Shown here in pieces: positions 9,615 through 17,989 of a stretch of DNA of 64,000 nt. A model generated the notes under the pieces. That model saw only the letters and a program-made list of their open reading frames with translations, was not told the origin of the DNA and searched no databases. Numbering within the stretch: the first letter of the stretch is position 1; each line of letters starts with the position of its first letter. The position numbers and the translations under genes are program-made. Source of the stretch: Pseudomonadota bacterium (lineage in GTDB: Bacteria; Pseudomonadota; Alphaproteobacteria; SP197); NCBI GenBank assembly GCA_039028155.1, contig JBCCIS010000022.1, positions 1-64,000 on the forward strand, written 5' to 3'.

Positions 9615-10850
9615 ATGAACACTTCATCGTTTCCGCGGTCAAGCAAACTTAAGGCGCAGTCGGATATCCGGCCGTTTCCCCTCGAGGAGTACGAAGCGCG
9701 CTGGGAAAGGGCGCACGTCGAAATGGCCAGGCTCGGCTATGACTGCGCCGTGGTCTTCGGCAAGACATCCGGCGTCTACGAGCGCGCCGGTGACATGCTC
9801 TATCTGACCAACTTCTTCTCCACCCATTCCGGCCAGGAGCCCGACACCAATCTGTGGAACGCGCGCTCGTTCAGCGCCGTCATCCTGCAGCCCGGCGAGG
9901 TGCCCGAATTGGTCACCGACGAGACCGAGGCGCGCTACGACCAGATCGCCACCGACCGGTTCAGCGGTCTCTACGACCCCGTCGGCGGCCTGGCGGACCG
10001 CTTGCGCGAACGCAACATCGAGGGACGCGTCGCGATCGTCGGGACCGACTTTTTCCCGATGAAGTACTGGCTGCAGCTGGAGGCCAAAACGCCGCAGATC
10101 GAGTGGGTCCACGAAGACGATCTGATCCGCAACGTGCGTTTGATCAAGAGTCCGCTTGAAATTGCGCTTTACCGAGAGGCAGGCGAGATTGTCACCAAGG
10201 CGCATGTCGCCCTGATGGAAGCGCTGATCCAAGGTAAGTCGGAGGGCGAAGCTGCCGGCGCCGGCGGCAAGATCCTTCTGGAGCATGCCTGCAACTGGCA
10301 CCGGATCGCCATATCCCACGGCGATGTCAGTCAGTATCTGGAAAGCGATCCGATCCAGGGCTTCAGCACCAGGACACCCGCCCAGGGGGACATTGTCCAC
10401 GGCTTTATCTATGGCCCCATCTACAAGGGCTACTGGCTCGACCCCGGCCGCACGGCGGTGTGCGGCGGCAAGCCGACGCCGGCGCAAAAACACCTGATTG
10501 AAACGCTTGTCGATGTGATGGAACAGCTCATGGCGGCCATCAAACCGGGCGTGAAGGTCAAGGATGTCGCGCTTCTGGGCGACAAGTTGTCGGAGGAGTC
10601 CGGCTATCAGTCGGAGGTCCTTAAGACGTCATGGCCCTATTACGGCCACAGCGTCGGCTGCATGTGGGAAGCGCCCTACATCGAATCGCGCATTTGCAGC
10701 GACGACGAGCTGTTCGAAGAGAACATGGTGCACTCCGTCGAGGCGTTCTACGAGTCGAAGGAAGCGGGCACCGCGACGTTCGAGACCAACTTCATCATCA
10801 CCGCCGACGGTGTCGACGAAATCACGACGACACCGCATCTTTTCTGGTAG
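9615..10850 (+). CDS. M24-family creatinase/prolidase-fold protein (Xaa-Pro peptidase-like)
   Basis: The protein has the two-domain layout of M24 enzymes: a creatinase N-domain to about residue 170, then the pita-bread C-domain. The start was set at ATG 9615 because a clear GGAAGGGG ribosome-binding site lies six bases upstream; a TTG at 9501 would add 38 poorly conserved residues. The C-domain keeps a histidine in YYGHSVG and the aspartate of WLDPGRTA. The position where the first metal-binding aspartate is usually found reads VHGFIYGP, so the dinuclear metal site may be incomplete. This fits creatinase-like or non-peptidase members. Neighbouring ALDH and cupin genes suggest catabolism of a small amide or amine. 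The substrate is unknown. Confidence 0.8.
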   Translation: MNTSSFPRSSKLKAQSDIRPFPLEEYEARWERAHVEMARLGYDCAVVFGKTSGVYERAGDMLYLTNFFSTHSGQEPDTNLWNARSFSAVILQPGEVPELVTDETEARYDQIATDRFSGLYDPVGGLADRLRERNIEGRVAIVGTDFFPMKYWLQLEAKTPQIEWVHEDDLIRNVRLIKSPLEIALYREAGEIVTKAHVALMEALIQGKSEGEAAGAGGKILLEHACNWHRIAISHGDVSQYLESDPIQGFSTRTPAQGDIVHGFIYGPIYKGYWLDPGRTAVCGGKPTPAQKHLIETLVDVMEQLMAAIKPGVKVKDVALLGDKLSEESGYQSEVLKTSWPYYGHSVGCMWEAPYIESRICSDDELFEENMVHSVEAFYESKEAGTATFETNFIITADGVDEITTTPHLFW

Positions 10851-10866
10851 GAGACACAATGTCAGA

Positions 10867-10893
10867 CCGTGCGGCGCAGGGAACGCCGCACGG
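10867..10893 (+). terminator. Strong hairpin after the M24 gene, possible terminator
   Basis: A perfect 10-bp inverted repeat, CCGTGCGGCG and its complement, with a 7-base loop lies 16 bases after the M24-family stop codon. The stem is very GC-rich, but only a short CCTTGTCT follows instead of a clean T-run. It may stop transcription or protect the mRNA 3' end. The rest of the 217-bp gap up to the ALDH gene (10851-11067) shows no convincing gene. Confidence 0.5.
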
Positions 10894-11067
10894 CCTTGTC
10901 TCTGGCCACCACGGCGAACCCGCGTCATCACACTGTCTGATCGCGGGATAGCGCGCATCTAGACCGATGCGACGCGCCTGGACATGTGCTAAGCGGGCGC
11001 CGCGGCGGGCCATGCAAGGGCTTGGCCGGCGCCGCGATCGTTCAGGCCTTAGACCAACGAGTTCCAG

Positions 11068-12498
11068 ATGACATCAAGAACCGGATTCTACATCGGCGGT
11101 GAATGGGTGACGCCGGCCGGCAGCCGGACCCAGCCCCTAATCAATCCCGCGACCGAGGAGGTCTGTGGCGAACTCGCCTTGGGCGAGCAAGCCGATGTCG
11201 ACCGCGCGGTCAAGGCCGCCCGAGACGCCTTCGCCGCCTATGCCGATACGCCGCTAGCCGATCGCATCGCGTTGCTGCGGCGCATCGTCGATCTCTATAA
11301 GAGCCGGTTTGATGACATCGGCGAGAGCATCTCGCGACAGATGGGCGCGCCCCGAGCATTCGCGACGCGGTTTCAGGCGGGCGCCGGCCTGAGCCACTTC
11401 AAGCAGGTCGCCGCGCTGCTGGAGTCCCACGCCTTCGAACACAAGCTCGGCGCGACGCGGGTGATGCACGAGCCGATCGGCGTCTGCGGCATGATCGTGC
11501 CGTGGAACTGGCCGATGAACCAGATCACCTGCAAGGTGGGCCCGGCGCTCGCCGCCGGTTGCACGATGGTCTTGAAGGCCTCGGAATTGGCGCCGGACCC
11601 GGCGATCATCCTGGCCGAGATCCTGGACGAAGCCGGTGTGCCGCCCGGCGTGTTCAATCTTATCCAGGGTGAAGGACCCGTCGTCGGCGCGGCGCTCGCC
11701 GCGCATTCCGACGTCGACATGATCTCGTTCACCGGCTCCACCAACGCCGGCATCGCCGTCGCACAGGCCGCCGCGCCGACCGTCAAGCGAGTCGGTCAGG
11801 AGCTTGGCGGCAAGTCGGCGAACATCCTGCTGGATGGCATCGACTTCGAGGATGCGGTCACGCGCGGTGTGCAGCTCTGTTTCCGCAACGCCGGTCAGTC
11901 CTGCAATTCGCCGACGCGCATGCTGGTGCCGGCCTCGCGACTGGCGGAGGTCGAGGTCATCGCGGCGCGCACGGCCGAAAAGACTCGTGTCGGTCATCCG
12001 GACGAACCGGAAACCGTTCTGGGTCCGGTCGTCTCGGCCAAGCAATGGCAGAGCATTCAACGGCACATCGAGCGTGGCATTGAAGAAGGCGCGACGCTCG
12101 TGCACGGCGGCCCCGGGCGACCGGACGGGCTTGCGCGCGGCTACTTCGTGAAGCCCACCGTGTTCTCGAACGTGAAGTCCGGCATGACCATCGAGCGCGA
12201 GGAAATCTTCGGTCCCGTGCTGAGCATCATGCCTTACACGGACGACGACGAGGCCATCGCGATCGCCAACGATACGCCGTTCGGCCTGGCCGCCTATGTC
12301 GAAGCGCCGGACCTTGAACGCGCCCGATCGGTCGCGCGCAAACTGCGTGTCGGTATGGTGCACCTGAACGGCGCGCCCGCGGATCCGGCCGCGCCCTTCG
12401 GCGGCTACAGGCAATCGGGCAACGGCCGCGAGTGGGGCGAGCACGGCCTTGCAGAGTTCACCGAGACCAAAGCCGTCATGGGTTACGGTGAGGCCTAA
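11068..12498 (+). CDS. NAD(P)-dependent aldehyde dehydrogenase
   Basis: This is a full-length 476-residue aldehyde dehydrogenase. The catalytic cysteine is C279 in NAGQSCNSPT and the general-base glutamate is E245 in GQELGGKS. The cofactor-binding IVPWNWPMNQ and SFTGSTNAG segments are intact, as is the EEIFGPVL motif near the C-terminus. It oxidises an aldehyde to the acid. The specificity cannot be fixed from sequence, though the protein looks closest to the betaine-aldehyde / broad-substrate ALDHs. It stands in a plus-strand row after the M24 protein and before a cupin, which suggests the last oxidative step of a small catabolic route. Confidence 0.92.
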   Translation: MTSRTGFYIGGEWVTPAGSRTQPLINPATEEVCGELALGEQADVDRAVKAARDAFAAYADTPLADRIALLRRIVDLYKSRFDDIGESISRQMGAPRAFATRFQAGAGLSHFKQVAALLESHAFEHKLGATRVMHEPIGVCGMIVPWNWPMNQITCKVGPALAAGCTMVLKASELAPDPAIILAEILDEAGVPPGVFNLIQGEGPVVGAALAAHSDVDMISFTGSTNAGIAVAQAAAPTVKRVGQELGGKSANILLDGIDFEDAVTRGVQLCFRNAGQSCNSPTRMLVPASRLAEVEVIAARTAEKTRVGHPDEPETVLGPVVSAKQWQSIQRHIERGIEEGATLVHGGPGRPDGLARGYFVKPTVFSNVKSGMTIEREEIFGPVLSIMPYTDDDEAIAIANDTPFGLAAYVEAPDLERARSVARKLRVGMVHLNGAPADPAAPFGGYRQSGNGREWGEHGLAEFTETKAVMGYGEA

Positions 12499-12594
12499 CA
12501 ACCTAGGGGCGAACGGGGTGTCTTATTGAGGTCCGGGCTGTGACGGTCCATCATAACAACGGGATCGACGTCACCATGAGCCGAGGAAACCGCC

Positions 12595-12957
12595 ATGAGC
12601 ACCAAACCCGCACGACTGATTTCTGAAGGCCACACCGGCGGCATGGCACCCTCACATCTGGTCAGCGCCGAAGCGTTCACGACCGGTGATCAAACCGAGA
12701 TGATCTCCCACGCCTATACGTCCGACGACGAGAGTATTCTTACCGGGGTCTGGGAATGCGCGCCTTGCAAGGAAGAGATCGACGCCTACCCGGTCAACGA
12801 AATGATGACCGTGCTGGACGGCTCGGTGACAGTTACCGACGCCGACGGCAACGCTGAGACCTACGTATCCGGCGACACCTTCTTCATTCCCAAGGGCACG
12901 CCGTGCACCTGGGAAATCACCAAGACACTGCGCAAATTCTACATGATCGCCGCCTGA
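12595..12957 (+). CDS. Small cupin-domain protein (cupin_3 / DUF861-like)
   Basis: This 120-residue protein is a single beta-barrel cupin of the EutQ/DUF861 type, shown by VNEMMTVLDGSVTVTDADG and DTFFIPKGTPCTWEI. Such proteins often accompany catabolic dehydrogenases and may be metal-dependent or ligand-binding. The usual metal histidines of larger cupins are not obvious here. A GAGGAAAC ribosome-binding site precedes the ATG. The gene lies between the aldehyde dehydrogenase and the metallophosphoesterase, about 20 bp before the latter, so it is probably in the same transcript. The exact role is unknown. Confidence 0.8.
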   Translation: MSTKPARLISEGHTGGMAPSHLVSAEAFTTGDQTEMISHAYTSDDESILTGVWECAPCKEEIDAYPVNEMMTVLDGSVTVTDADGNAETYVSGDTFFIPKGTPCTWEITKTLRKFYMIAA

Positions 12958-12977
12958 ACCTTCGATAGCGCAGCGTT

Positions 12978-15014
12978 ATGCCCGCCAATCCCTTCATTGC
13001 GGGCGAACGGCTCTTCACCTTCGCCGTCGTCGCCGATACGCATGTCACGGAGGTCGAGGCCGATGCGATCGGCGGCTATGACGTCGATACGGTCAAGCTG
13101 GGCGCCGACCGGTCGCGCTATGTGGTTCACCAGATCAACCAGCTTGCGCCGGACTTTGTCATCCACCTCGGCGATATCACCCATCCGGAGCCCGGCACGC
13201 CGGCCTATGACGATTCAGCGACGCGTTTCCATCAAGTCTATGCCGACCTCCAATGCCCGCTTCACTTGGTGGCCGGCAATCACGACATCGGCGAAAAGGC
13301 CTTTCCGGACGAACCTCTCGCGCCGCAGCAGACACAACGGACCGTCAACGACGAGATGATCGCCGAATACGAACGGCAGTTTCAGGATCACTTCTACGCG
13401 TTCGATCACAACGACTGCCTATTCGTGGTGATCAACGGCATGATCGTCAACTCAGGGCTCCCGTGCGAGGCGCACCAGCGGGAATGGCTCGAAGCCCTCC
13501 TGAAAGACAACCATGGCCGGCGCGTCTTCATGTTCTCGCACTATCCGACCTATCTGACCGACGCGAGTGAATCCGGGCACTACGACGCCACCGACGAACC
13601 GGGACGGGCATGGTTGCTGGGCCTACTCGCGCGCCACGGCGTCGAGGCATTCTATGCCGGCCACGTTCACAACTTCTTCTTCAACCGTCACGGCGCGACC
13701 AACTGTTACGTCCTGCCGTCGATCTGCTTCCTGCGGCACGACTATCACGAACTGTTCCGTGTCGCGCCTGGCATGAAACAGGGACGTCATGACGGCGCCA
13801 AGCTGGGCTACGGCATCGTCGAGGTTTATGAGACCGGCCACCTCAATCATATCGTTCGCACCCACGGACAGACGCTGGAAGCCGGCGAGGCCCCGCCCCG
13901 ATCGTCCGCAAAGGCGCCGCCTGTCCACGGCCTGAAGCCGAGAACACGCGGCGTTGGTCTCTATCTGCGCCAGCCGTGGTGTGACACCGCCGACATTCCG
14001 ACGCCCTGGGGGATCGATGCCTTCAGCCGAAAGCGGGTGCGCAATGACTATCCGCTGATGGCGCTTTGGGAGATGGGCGTGCGCGACCTGCGTGTGCCGC
14101 TGGATGACCTGGCGGATCCTGAGACCGGCGCGCGCATGGCCGAGCTTGCCGCCCTCGGCCATCGCTTTACGGCCTATTCCTATGGTTTGCCCAAGGGCGC
14201 GGCGAGCGATGCTCTGCGTCAACGTGGCGATTGTCTGGCGGCATGGGAAGTGATCGCGCCGATCACCAGCGTGAGCGATTTGCTGACCGACATCGCAACG
14301 CTGAAAGGCGAGACGCCGGCCTTCTTCAACGCCTACCGTGTCGACGTCGAGGCGTTCAGCAGCAGCCACGGCCTGACGGCCGACGAACGCGGCGCTGTCG
14401 AAGCTCTGCTCGCCCTGCCGGGCGCCCGCGATGCCATTGATGGCATCGTGTTCGGCATTAGCTGGCAGGAAGCGCCGGCCCCGGCGATCGCGAATGCGCG
14501 CGATAGCGTCGCGGGCCTCGGTGTCGCGGCCGCCGTGCACGTCCAGTTCGCCCATCGCAGACCCCTGAGCCAGGACGAGACCGAGCGGCACGACGCCAGC
14601 CGTATCGCCGAAGCTGTAACGGCCGCCATGGCATTCGATGACATCACCGTGTTTCTCGACAACTTCACCGGTATCGACCGCGGCTATTACTTCAGCGGCG
14701 GCCTGGTCGACCGTCTCTACAATCCAATCGCCGGCGCGCACATCGTGCGCCACCTCCACGCCGCCCTCGCCGACGGATGCGTCATCGTCGCGGTGAGAGA
14801 CGATGGTCAGGCAACAGTTGTCGAACTGAGCGGCAATGTCGGCGATGTGGCGATCGTACTGCCCAAGGTCAGTCTGAATGCAGCCGAGCTTGCGGCGCTT
14901 CCTTCACCCGCGACCAGCCGCTGGATCGACCTCGCGAGCGGAACGCCGATAACGAACGGCATCAACGGCCCGGTCTTCGTGTCGACAAGCAAGGGTGGCG
15001 AAGGACACAGCTGA
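12978..15014 (+). CDS. Two-domain calcineurin-like metallophosphoesterase
   Basis: The first 300 residues are a calcineurin-like phosphoesterase with all the classic metal motifs: D20-x-H22, GD at 65-66, GNHD at 100-103, a later FSHYP and GHVH near residue 228. It has no signal peptide, so it is probably cytoplasmic. The remaining 370 residues (from about GVGLYLRQPW) form a separate domain with no motif I recognise. It contains barrel-like strand patterns such as GIVFGISW and ITVFLDNF, followed by a short beta domain, a layout that recalls glycosidase-type folds. The gene ends the plus-strand catabolic row, and the only thing downstream is the oppositely oriented tRNA. The substrate may be a phosphodiester or phosphomonoester of the pathway, but this is a guess. 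Confidence 0.82.
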   Translation: MPANPFIAGERLFTFAVVADTHVTEVEADAIGGYDVDTVKLGADRSRYVVHQINQLAPDFVIHLGDITHPEPGTPAYDDSATRFHQVYADLQCPLHLVAGNHDIGEKAFPDEPLAPQQTQRTVNDEMIAEYERQFQDHFYAFDHNDCLFVVINGMIVNSGLPCEAHQREWLEALLKDNHGRRVFMFSHYPTYLTDASESGHYDATDEPGRAWLLGLLARHGVEAFYAGHVHNFFFNRHGATNCYVLPSICFLRHDYHELFRVAPGMKQGRHDGAKLGYGIVEVYETGHLNHIVRTHGQTLEAGEAPPRSSAKAPPVHGLKPRTRGVGLYLRQPWCDTADIPTPWGIDAFSRKRVRNDYPLMALWEMGVRDLRVPLDDLADPETGARMAELAALGHRFTAYSYGLPKGAASDALRQRGDCLAAWEVIAPITSVSDLLTDIATLKGETPAFFNAYRVDVEAFSSSHGLTADERGAVEALLALPGARDAIDGIVFGISWQEAPAPAIANARDSVAGLGVAAAVHVQFAHRRPLSQDETERHDASRIAEAVTAAMAFDDITVFLDNFTGIDRGYYFSGGLVDRLYNPIAGAHIVRHLHAALADGCVIVAVRDDGQATVVELSGNVGDVAIVLPKVSLNAAELAALPSPATSRWIDLASGTPITNGINGPVFVSTSKGGEGHS

Positions 15015-15050
15015 CCGGGCATCGCGCCCGGCCGTTCTCTCACGGAAAAC

Positions 15051-15139
15051 TGGCGGAGGGGGAGGGATTCGAACCCTCGGTACGCAGAGCGCACAACGGT
15101 TTTCGAGACCGCCCCGTTCGACCACTCCGGCACCCCTCC
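15051..15139 (-). tRNA. tRNA-Ser (anticodon CGA)
   Basis: On the minus strand this folds as a class II tRNA. The acceptor stem GGAGGGG pairs with CCCCTCC, followed by discriminator G and an encoded CCA (15051-15053). The anticodon stem-loop has the loop CTCGAAA with anticodon CGA. A long variable arm and a T-arm GAGGG-TTCGAAT-CCCTC follow. CGA reads the serine codon UCG. The long variable arm is typical of tRNA-Ser. It lies alone between the metallophosphoesterase and a small membrane-protein gene; the remaining flanking sequence (15140-15352) holds no feature I can support. Confidence 0.95.
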
Positions 15140-15352
15140 GCTTGATGGGTTTTGTGGCCTCTCGCGAGGGCGCGGGACCATACCCCTTGCCCCGCCCCAG
15201 CGGCAAGACCCGCATACCGGCGCCGCAAACCGCGCGTGGTGGGCCCCATCGCCCACCCCGACCGCGTGTCTTGCCAGCGCTTGGCGGCCCCACCTATAAT
15301 CGCGCGCCGGTCCTGGGGCGCGGTAACAAAGAAATAGAGCCGGAGAGACACG

Positions 15353-15769
15353 ATGGAAGAAGAAGGCGGAATTGGCGGCGTATCCGTAGCGGCATTGCTG
15401 GCCGTCGGCTTTCTGCTTGCTTTGCTGTTCTCGGTGCTGTGCCGCGGACTGGCCAAGCCGACCGAGATGAACCCCAACTGGATGGCGTTCCTGGCCTTCA
15501 TGTTCTCGATCGTTCCACCGGCCGTTCTGCATGCGTTTGGGCTGGAAAGCCTCGCGTTCTATGGCTTCCTGGGCGGTATTCTGGTCTTGATCTATGTCTT
15601 GGCCAACCGTGGCGAGGTCAGCCATCCGACCATCATGTTCGGCACCGATACCGGTGGGCGCACCAACATTCTGGGCTGCTATCCCGGCGAAGTCCTGACC
15701 ATGACGCTGTTCGCCGTCTTGCTCTATGAGCTCACGACGATCTTTCTATGGGACGAACTCTACCGGTAA
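15353..15769 (+). CDS. Small integral membrane protein of unknown function
   Basis: The 138-residue product has about four hydrophobic segments, around residues 9-27, 41-57, 63-80 and 112-128. The N-terminus is acidic (MEEEGG). Between segments three and four lies a polar loop containing HPTIMFGTDTGGRTN, which could face the periplasm or bind a partner. It resembles no family I can name. A GGAGAGACACG stretch just before the ATG is a plausible ribosome-binding site. The gene stands alone on the plus strand between the tRNA and the rplU promoter region. Confidence 0.7.
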   Translation: MEEEGGIGGVSVAALLAVGFLLALLFSVLCRGLAKPTEMNPNWMAFLAFMFSIVPPAVLHAFGLESLAFYGFLGGILVLIYVLANRGEVSHPTIMFGTDTGGRTNILGCYPGEVLTMTLFAVLLYELTTIFLWDELYR

Positions 15770-16026
15770 TCGTCCGCCATAGCGCTTGAGATGCGTAAGG
15801 CGCGCGCACCGCGGGGCCGCGTCGGCGTCTAACGGCGAGGCCTAGATCTGTCGTAATGAGTGTGAGCTCTGCGCTTCCTGCAACCACGCTGTGGGCCGTA
15901 CCTGCCCGAACGGCGCCGGCGAGCTTTCGAGGCGTCGACGGCGCCTTGGCTGAGTCGCGGCAAAGCCGCTTCAGGGCTGGATCTCAGCCACTTTTGCCGG
16001 GTGCTTTCCAGCCATGTCGCATCCGG
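15770..16026. other. Intergenic stretch before the rplU promoter
   Basis: No gene is supported in this part of the 354-bp gap between the small membrane protein and rplU. A 65-codon plus-strand frame at 15856-16053 has no ribosome-binding site or family likeness. It overlaps the promoter that follows and is treated as chance. Confidence 0.5.
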
Positions 16027-16054
16027 TTGACATCGGGGCGCGGATACCTATAGT
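16027..16054 (+). promoter_or_regulatory. Sigma70-type promoter for rplU-rpmA
   Basis: A perfect -35 box TTGACA at 16027-16032 is followed after 16 bases by TATAGT at 16049-16054, a near-consensus -10 box. Transcription would start near 16061, leaving a leader of about 60 bases before rplU. This is one of the best promoter matches in the window and fits the high expression expected of ribosomal protein genes. It was found by eye. Confidence 0.75.
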
Positions 16055-16123
16055 TCGCGGCTCCGCCCGCCAGATCAGGCCGATTTGGGCCGTGCGCGGA
16101 TCAGATAAAGAAGGCCTTTTCGC

Positions 16124-16630
16124 ATGTTCGCAGTGATTGAAACCGGCGGCAAACAGTACCGCGTCGCCCAGAACGACATCGTGACCGTGGAGCGCCTGGA
16201 CGGCGACCCCGGCGAATCGGTGACCTTTGACCGTGTTCTGATGATGGGCAGCGGCGAGGACGTCGAAATCGGCGCGCCCGTGCTTGACGGCGCCCAGGTC
16301 ACGGCCGAGGTGGTGGACCAGACCAGGGCTCGCAAGGTTCTGATTTTCAAGAAGAAACGGCGCAAGCACTATCGCCGCCACGCGGGCCACCGTCAGGAAC
16401 ACACGGTGCTGAAGATCACCGAGATCCTGGCCAAGGGCGCCAAGCCCAAGGCAGCGGCCAAGAAAGCCGCGCCGGCCAAGGCAGCCGACGATGGCGCGGC
16501 CGAGGAGAAGGCACCGGCGAAGAAGGCAGCGCCCAAAAAGGCAGCAGCCAAGAAGGCGCCGGCGAAGAAGGCAGCCGCCAAGAAGGCCGCGGCGCCTCAA
16601 ACCGATAGCTCCGATAGCCAGGAGGATTGA
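16124..16630 (+). CDS. rplU: 50S ribosomal protein L21 with a long Lys/Ala-rich tail
   Basis: Residues 1-103 are a standard L21, starting [14 protein letters not shown] and containing the [19 protein letters not shown]-binding stretch. The family is usually 100-105 residues; here about 60 more follow, made of repeated Lys/Ala/Pro units ([25 protein letters not shown]) and ending in an acidic TDSSDSQED. Such tails occur in L21 of several alphaproteobacteria and are probably disordered and nucleic-acid binding. The gene is followed after 3 bp by rpmA, the usual pairing. Confidence 0.97.
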   Translation: MFAVIETGGKQYRVAQNDIVTVERLDGDPGESVTFDRVLMMGSGEDVEIGAPVLDGAQVTAEVVDQTRARKVLIFKKKRRKHYRRHAGHRQEHTVLKITEILAKGAKPKAAAKKAAPAKAADDGAAEEKAPAKKAAPKKAAAKKAPAKKAAAKKAAAPQTDSSDSQED

Positions 16631-16633
16631 TCC

Positions 16634-16903
16634 ATGGCGCATAAAAAAGCAGGCGGCAGCTCGCGCAACGGGCGCGACTCACCGGGCCAACGGCTGGGCG
16701 TGAAGAAGTTCGGCGGCGAACAGGTCATCGCCGGCAACATCATCGTGCGCCAGCGCGGCACCAAGTTCCATCCCGGCGAGAATGTCGGCATGGGCAAGGA
16801 TCATACGATTTTCGCGACCACCGATGGTCACGTGCGTTTCCGGCGCTTGAACGCCCGGCGCATGTTCATCGACGTGGTCCCGCCGGCGGAGGCTGCCGAA
16901 TAG
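16634..16903 (+). CDS. rpmA: 50S ribosomal protein L27
   Basis: This 89-residue protein is L27, with the N-terminal [20 protein letters not shown] that reaches toward the peptidyl-transferase centre and the conserved GGNI-type segment [16 protein letters not shown]. There is no N-terminal extension of the kind cleaved in Firmicutes. The gene sits 3 bp after rplU. The two are followed by a strong terminator, so they form a short dicistronic unit. Confidence 0.98.
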   Translation: MAHKKAGGSSRNGRDSPGQRLGVKKFGGEQVIAGNIIVRQRGTKFHPGENVGMGKDHTIFATTDGHVRFRRLNARRMFIDVVPPAEAAE

Positions 16904-16931
16904 GCGTCTGCCCCGAACCGGATCGAACACG

Positions 16932-16961
16932 AGGGGGAATGGCGCGCCATTCCCCCTTTTT
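16932..16961 (+). terminator. Rho-independent terminator between rpmA and obgE
   Basis: A perfect 26-base palindrome (arms AGGGGGAATGGCG and its complement at 16932-16957) runs straight into five T residues. It is a textbook intrinsic terminator 28 bases after the rpmA stop. Only 14 bases separate its T-run from the obgE start codon. Confidence 0.9.
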
Positions 16962-16975
16962 GTTGGGCTGAGATC

Positions 16976-17986
16976 ATGAAGTTCCTGGATGAGGCCAAGG
17001 TCTTCGTCAAAAGCGGCAACGGCGGCGCCGGCGCTGTCAGTTTTCGCCGTGAGAAGTATGTCGAGTTCGGCGGACCGGACGGCGGGGACGGCGGACGCGG
17101 CGGGGACGTTGTCGTGGAATGCGTGCCCAACCTCAATACGCTCATTGACTTCCGCTACCGCCAGCACTTCAAGGCGAAGAACGGAAGGCCCGGCGAAGGC
17201 GGCAACCGCACCGGGGCGAGCGCCGCGCCGGTTGTCTTGCAGGTACCGCCGGGGACTCAGGTTCTGGCCGAGGATCGCGAGACCGCCCTGGCCGATCTGA
17301 CCGAACCGGGCGACCGGGTCGTGCTCTTGAAGGGCGGCGATGGCGGGCGCGGCAACACGCGGTTCAAGTCGTCGACCAACCGGGCGCCGCGCCGCTCCGA
17401 CCCCGGCTGGCCGGGCGAGGAGCTGTGGCTGTGGCTGCGTCTGAAACTGATCGCCGATGCCGGCCTGGTCGGTCTGCCCAATGCCGGCAAGTCGACCTTT
17501 CTGGCCCGCGTCACCCGCGCCAAGCCGCGCGTCGCCGACTATCCTTTCACGACACTGCATCCCCAGCTGGGCGTCGTCGGCGTCGACGACAAGGAGTTCG
17601 TGCTGGCCGACCTGCCCGGCCTGATCGCTGGCGCGCATCAGGGCGCCGGCCTGGGCGACCGGTTCCTCGGCCATGTCGAGCGCTGCGCTGTCGTCCTGCA
17701 TCTGGTCGACGGCACCGCCGACGATATCGCCGGCGACTACAAGATCATCCGCGGCGAGATCGAGGCCTATGGCCACGGCCTTGCCGACAAGCCGACCGTT
17801 GTCGCGCTGAACAAGATCGACGCCCTGGACGACGAGTTGCGTGATATGCAGCGCGAGGAGCTCAGCACGGTCGCCGGTCCCGATATCGCCATGATGTCGG
17901 GCGTCACAGGCGAAGGCGTCGATGCGGTTCTGCGCGCGCTGATGGGTCATATCGAGGCCGCGCGCCGGCCCCTGGTCGAGGCCTGA
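16976..17986 (+). CDS. obgE: Obg/CgtA GTPase
   Basis: This 336-residue GTPase acts in 50S ribosome maturation and stress control. The glycine-rich Obg fold covers residues 1-158 ([14 protein letters not shown] is typical). The G domain follows with the P-loop GLPNAGKST, the switch I threonine in [14 protein letters not shown] as the G3 motif, NKID as G4 and a C-terminal G5 region. It has the usual length of alphaproteobacterial Obg without a long C-terminal extension. It directly follows the rpmA terminator and precedes proB by 3 bp. Confidence 0.97.
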   Translation: MKFLDEAKVFVKSGNGGAGAVSFRREKYVEFGGPDGGDGGRGGDVVVECVPNLNTLIDFRYRQHFKAKNGRPGEGGNRTGASAAPVVLQVPPGTQVLAEDRETALADLTEPGDRVVLLKGGDGGRGNTRFKSSTNRAPRRSDPGWPGEELWLWLRLKLIADAGLVGLPNAGKSTFLARVTRAKPRVADYPFTTLHPQLGVVGVDDKEFVLADLPGLIAGAHQGAGLGDRFLGHVERCAVVLHLVDGTADDIAGDYKIIRGEIEAYGHGLADKPTVVALNKIDALDDELRDMQREELSTVAGPDIAMMSGVTGEGVDAVLRALMGHIEAARRPLVEA

Positions 17987-17989
17987 GCG

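Noticed and set aside
10860-10952. A 30-codon frame with a GGAGA-type site after the M24-family gene
   Set aside because: It runs through the GC-rich hairpin at 10867-10893 and has no family likeness; the site is simply next to the previous stop codon.
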